A stretch of 7,267 nt of DNA from Marinilabilia sp. UBA5340. Its GTDB lineage: Bacteria; Bacteroidota; Bacteroidia; Bacteroidales; Marinilabiliaceae. The position numbers were made by a program, and so were the translations under genes. A model generated the notes under the pieces. It did no database searches. It saw only the letters and a program-made list of their open reading frames with translations, and had not been told where the DNA came from. Positions 6,316 through 7,267 of this stretch are shown in pieces. The DNA is taken from the NCBI GenBank assembly GCA_002411085.1, contig DHQK01000230.1, positions 1 to 7,267 of the forward strand. The letters are read 5' to 3'. Positions within the stretch are counted from its first letter, which is position 1. Each line of letters starts with the position of its first letter.

Positions 6316-7056
6316 TTGAAAAAAGATTCCATCAAACCAAAAGCGCTCGACATCATTGGTACAGCCTGTCGGGATTATCTTCAAAACCCCGACAAAAATC
6401 TCAGCATTGAGGTCTGGAGCAACATCGCTGAAACCGATATTATTCCGGTACATTATCTCTTTCGCCCTTTTGAAGAGATGCCTGCATTGGAGCAAAAAGC
6501 ATTGCAGCAGTGCCGCGGAAAAGTCATGGATATTGGTGCTGGTGCCGGTTCGCATGCTTTGTGGCTTCAGGAACAGAACATAGAAGTCACCGCCCTCGAA
6601 ATATCCCCGGAAGCCTGTGCGGTAATGCAACAACGGGGGATAAAAAACATCCTTCAGGAAGACTTTTTTGTCCTCGCAGAAGAGGATAAATACGACACCC
6701 TTCTGATGCTCATGAATGGCATAGGCATCGTGGGCACCACCAACCGGTTAAAAGAATTTTTCTCTGTCGCACGAAAGCTACTCAATCCCGGTGGTCAGAT
6801 ATTGGTGGACAGTTCGGATTTGCGTTACCTCTTTCTTCAGGACGATGGCAGCATTCTCATCAACCTTAACAACAGTTACTACGGTGAGGTAGAATACCGC
6901 ATGAGTTACAAAGGATGCAAAGGACGGCGCTTCCCATGGCTTTTTATCGACGACCAACTATTGCAATACCACGCAGAAAAAAACGGTTTCCGGTTTGAAC
7001 GCATCGCTGAAGGGGAGCATTATGATTATCTGGCAAGATTGACGGTAGCTACCTAA
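6316..7056 (+). CDS. Class I SAM-dependent methyltransferase
   Basis: This 246-residue cytoplasmic enzyme is predicted to transfer a methyl group from S-adenosylmethionine to an unknown substrate. The Rossmann-fold signatures are present in order: motif I 'VMDIGAGAGSHAL' (D72, G74-G78), an acidic end of strand 2 'VTALEIS' (E95) that should bind the SAM ribose, 'KYDTLLMLMNGIG' after strand 4 (D127, N134) and 'LLNPGGQILVDSSDL' near 155-169. The C-terminal part (YYGEVEYRMSY, PWLFID, EGEHYDYLARL) matches my memory of a conserved Bacteroidota methyltransferase group. I chose TTG 6316 (MKKDSIKPKALD) over ATG 6241 because the upstream codons are repeat DNA and the promoter box lies between them. The next in-frame ATG, at 6478, would remove 54 residues before motif I. 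It is a single gene with its own promoter. DNA, rRNA or small-molecule targets cannot be told apart. Confidence 0.92.
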   Translation: MKKDSIKPKALDIIGTACRDYLQNPDKNLSIEVWSNIAETDIIPVHYLFRPFEEMPALEQKALQQCRGKVMDIGAGAGSHALWLQEQNIEVTALEISPEACAVMQQRGIKNILQEDFFVLAEEDKYDTLLMLMNGIGIVGTTNRLKEFFSVARKLLNPGGQILVDSSDLRYLFLQDDGSILINLNNSYYGEVEYRMSYKGCKGRRFPWLFIDDQLLQYHAEKNGFRFERIAEGEHYDYLARLTVAT

Positions 7057-7102
7057 ATCTTGTGAATTGCGCATAAAAATAATTACTCTGTGCAACCCGG
7101 TT

Positions 7103-7127
7103 CCTGAAAGGGGCGAATTTAAGTAAC
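7103..7127 (+). repeat. 25-nt dispersed repeat, copy 2
   Basis: This is the second copy of the repeat at 5762-5786, in the same orientation, with three differences. It lies 46 nt after the methyltransferase stop and runs directly into the CCCCGGA hairpin. A partial echo, AGGAGCAAAT, appears at 7187-7196. Confidence 0.7.
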
Positions 7128-7145
7128 CCCGGATGCAGTCCGGGG
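7127..7145. repeat. CCCCGGA/TCCGGGG hairpin downstream of the methyltransferase
   Basis: A perfect 7-bp GC-rich stem (7127-7133 with 7139-7145) encloses a TGCAG loop. No U-rich run follows on the plus strand (ATAAAGAAACC), so it is a poor intrinsic terminator for the gene ending at 7056, although it could pause polymerase or protect the 3' end. Its overlap with the 25-nt repeat suggests both belong to one composite repeat. No better terminator is visible after this gene. Confidence 0.6.
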
Positions 7146-7212
7146 ATAAAGAAACCCATCACATAAGGTCCCCGAAAGGAACCAACAGGAGCAAATAGAT
7201 TCTCATTCGTGA

Positions 7213-7267
7213 ATAAACATACGACACCTTCAGCGTCGGTTTCTTTATTATCAGATCTTCTATAAAC
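7213..7267 (+). repeat. Hairpin / T-rich / ATAAAC repeat module, truncated at window end
   Basis: ATAAACAT (7213-7220) precedes an imperfect hairpin, CGACAC (7222-7227) with GCGTCG (7233-7238), with one A-C mismatch and a CTTCA loop. A T-rich stretch follows, and ATAAAC recurs at 7262-7267, where the window ends. The order hairpin, T-rich run, ATAAAC matches 5910-5944. This looks like another member of that repeat family with a different hairpin sequence. Confidence 0.45.

Noticed and set aside
6095..6316. 73-residue minus-strand open frame
   Set aside because: It is the complement of the CCATCCCCCTC repeat and the methyltransferase promoter; composition is repeat-derived.
5868..6410. 180-residue plus-strand open frame
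   Set aside because: It is assembled from the intergenic repeats and runs out of frame into the methyltransferase, with no recognisable domain.
5762..7267. CRISPR array from the short direct repeats
   Set aside because: Repeats are of several unrelated kinds with irregular spacing and there are no regular spacers or cas genes.

Overview
The window looks like chromosomal DNA from a member of the Bacteroidota, probably of the Bacteroidales/Marinilabiliales type. Three things point there: a giant secreted protein whose C-terminus resembles a type IX secretion (T9SS) sorting domain, a TAnnTTTG-type promoter box, and hairpin-rich intergenic repeats of a kind I associate with this phylum. The lineage below phylum is an inference.

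Layout. Positions 1-101 are a leader with a perfect 7-bp hairpin. Positions 102-5462 encode a 1786-residue surface protein: signal peptide, nine tandem SbsA-type Ig-like (Big_5-like) domains, one Fn3-like domain, one more Ig-like domain, a Trp-rich region typical of Bacteroidota extracellular proteins, and a C-terminal sorting domain. A strong intrinsic terminator follows at 5492-5543. From 5544 to 6292 I see no credible gene. The stretch is a mosaic of at least five kinds of short repeat, including two copies of a 69-nt element that carries two related hairpins. A TATCTTTG promoter box at 6293-6300 then drives a class I SAM-dependent methyltransferase, best started at a TTG at 6316 and ending at 7056. 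The remaining 211 bases (7057-7267) hold more repeats, two of them related to those upstream of the methyltransferase.

The two genes are transcribed in the same direction. The terminator, the repeat mosaic and the separate promoter indicate independent transcription, and nothing links them functionally. The large protein is probably an exported adhesive or structural stalk protein. The methyltransferase is cytoplasmic with unknown substrate. I see no clear new enzymatic or defence system. The most interesting signals are the covarying double-hairpin element, the repeat mosaic, and the block structure of the Ig array, in which repeat 5 looks like a hybrid between two subfamilies.
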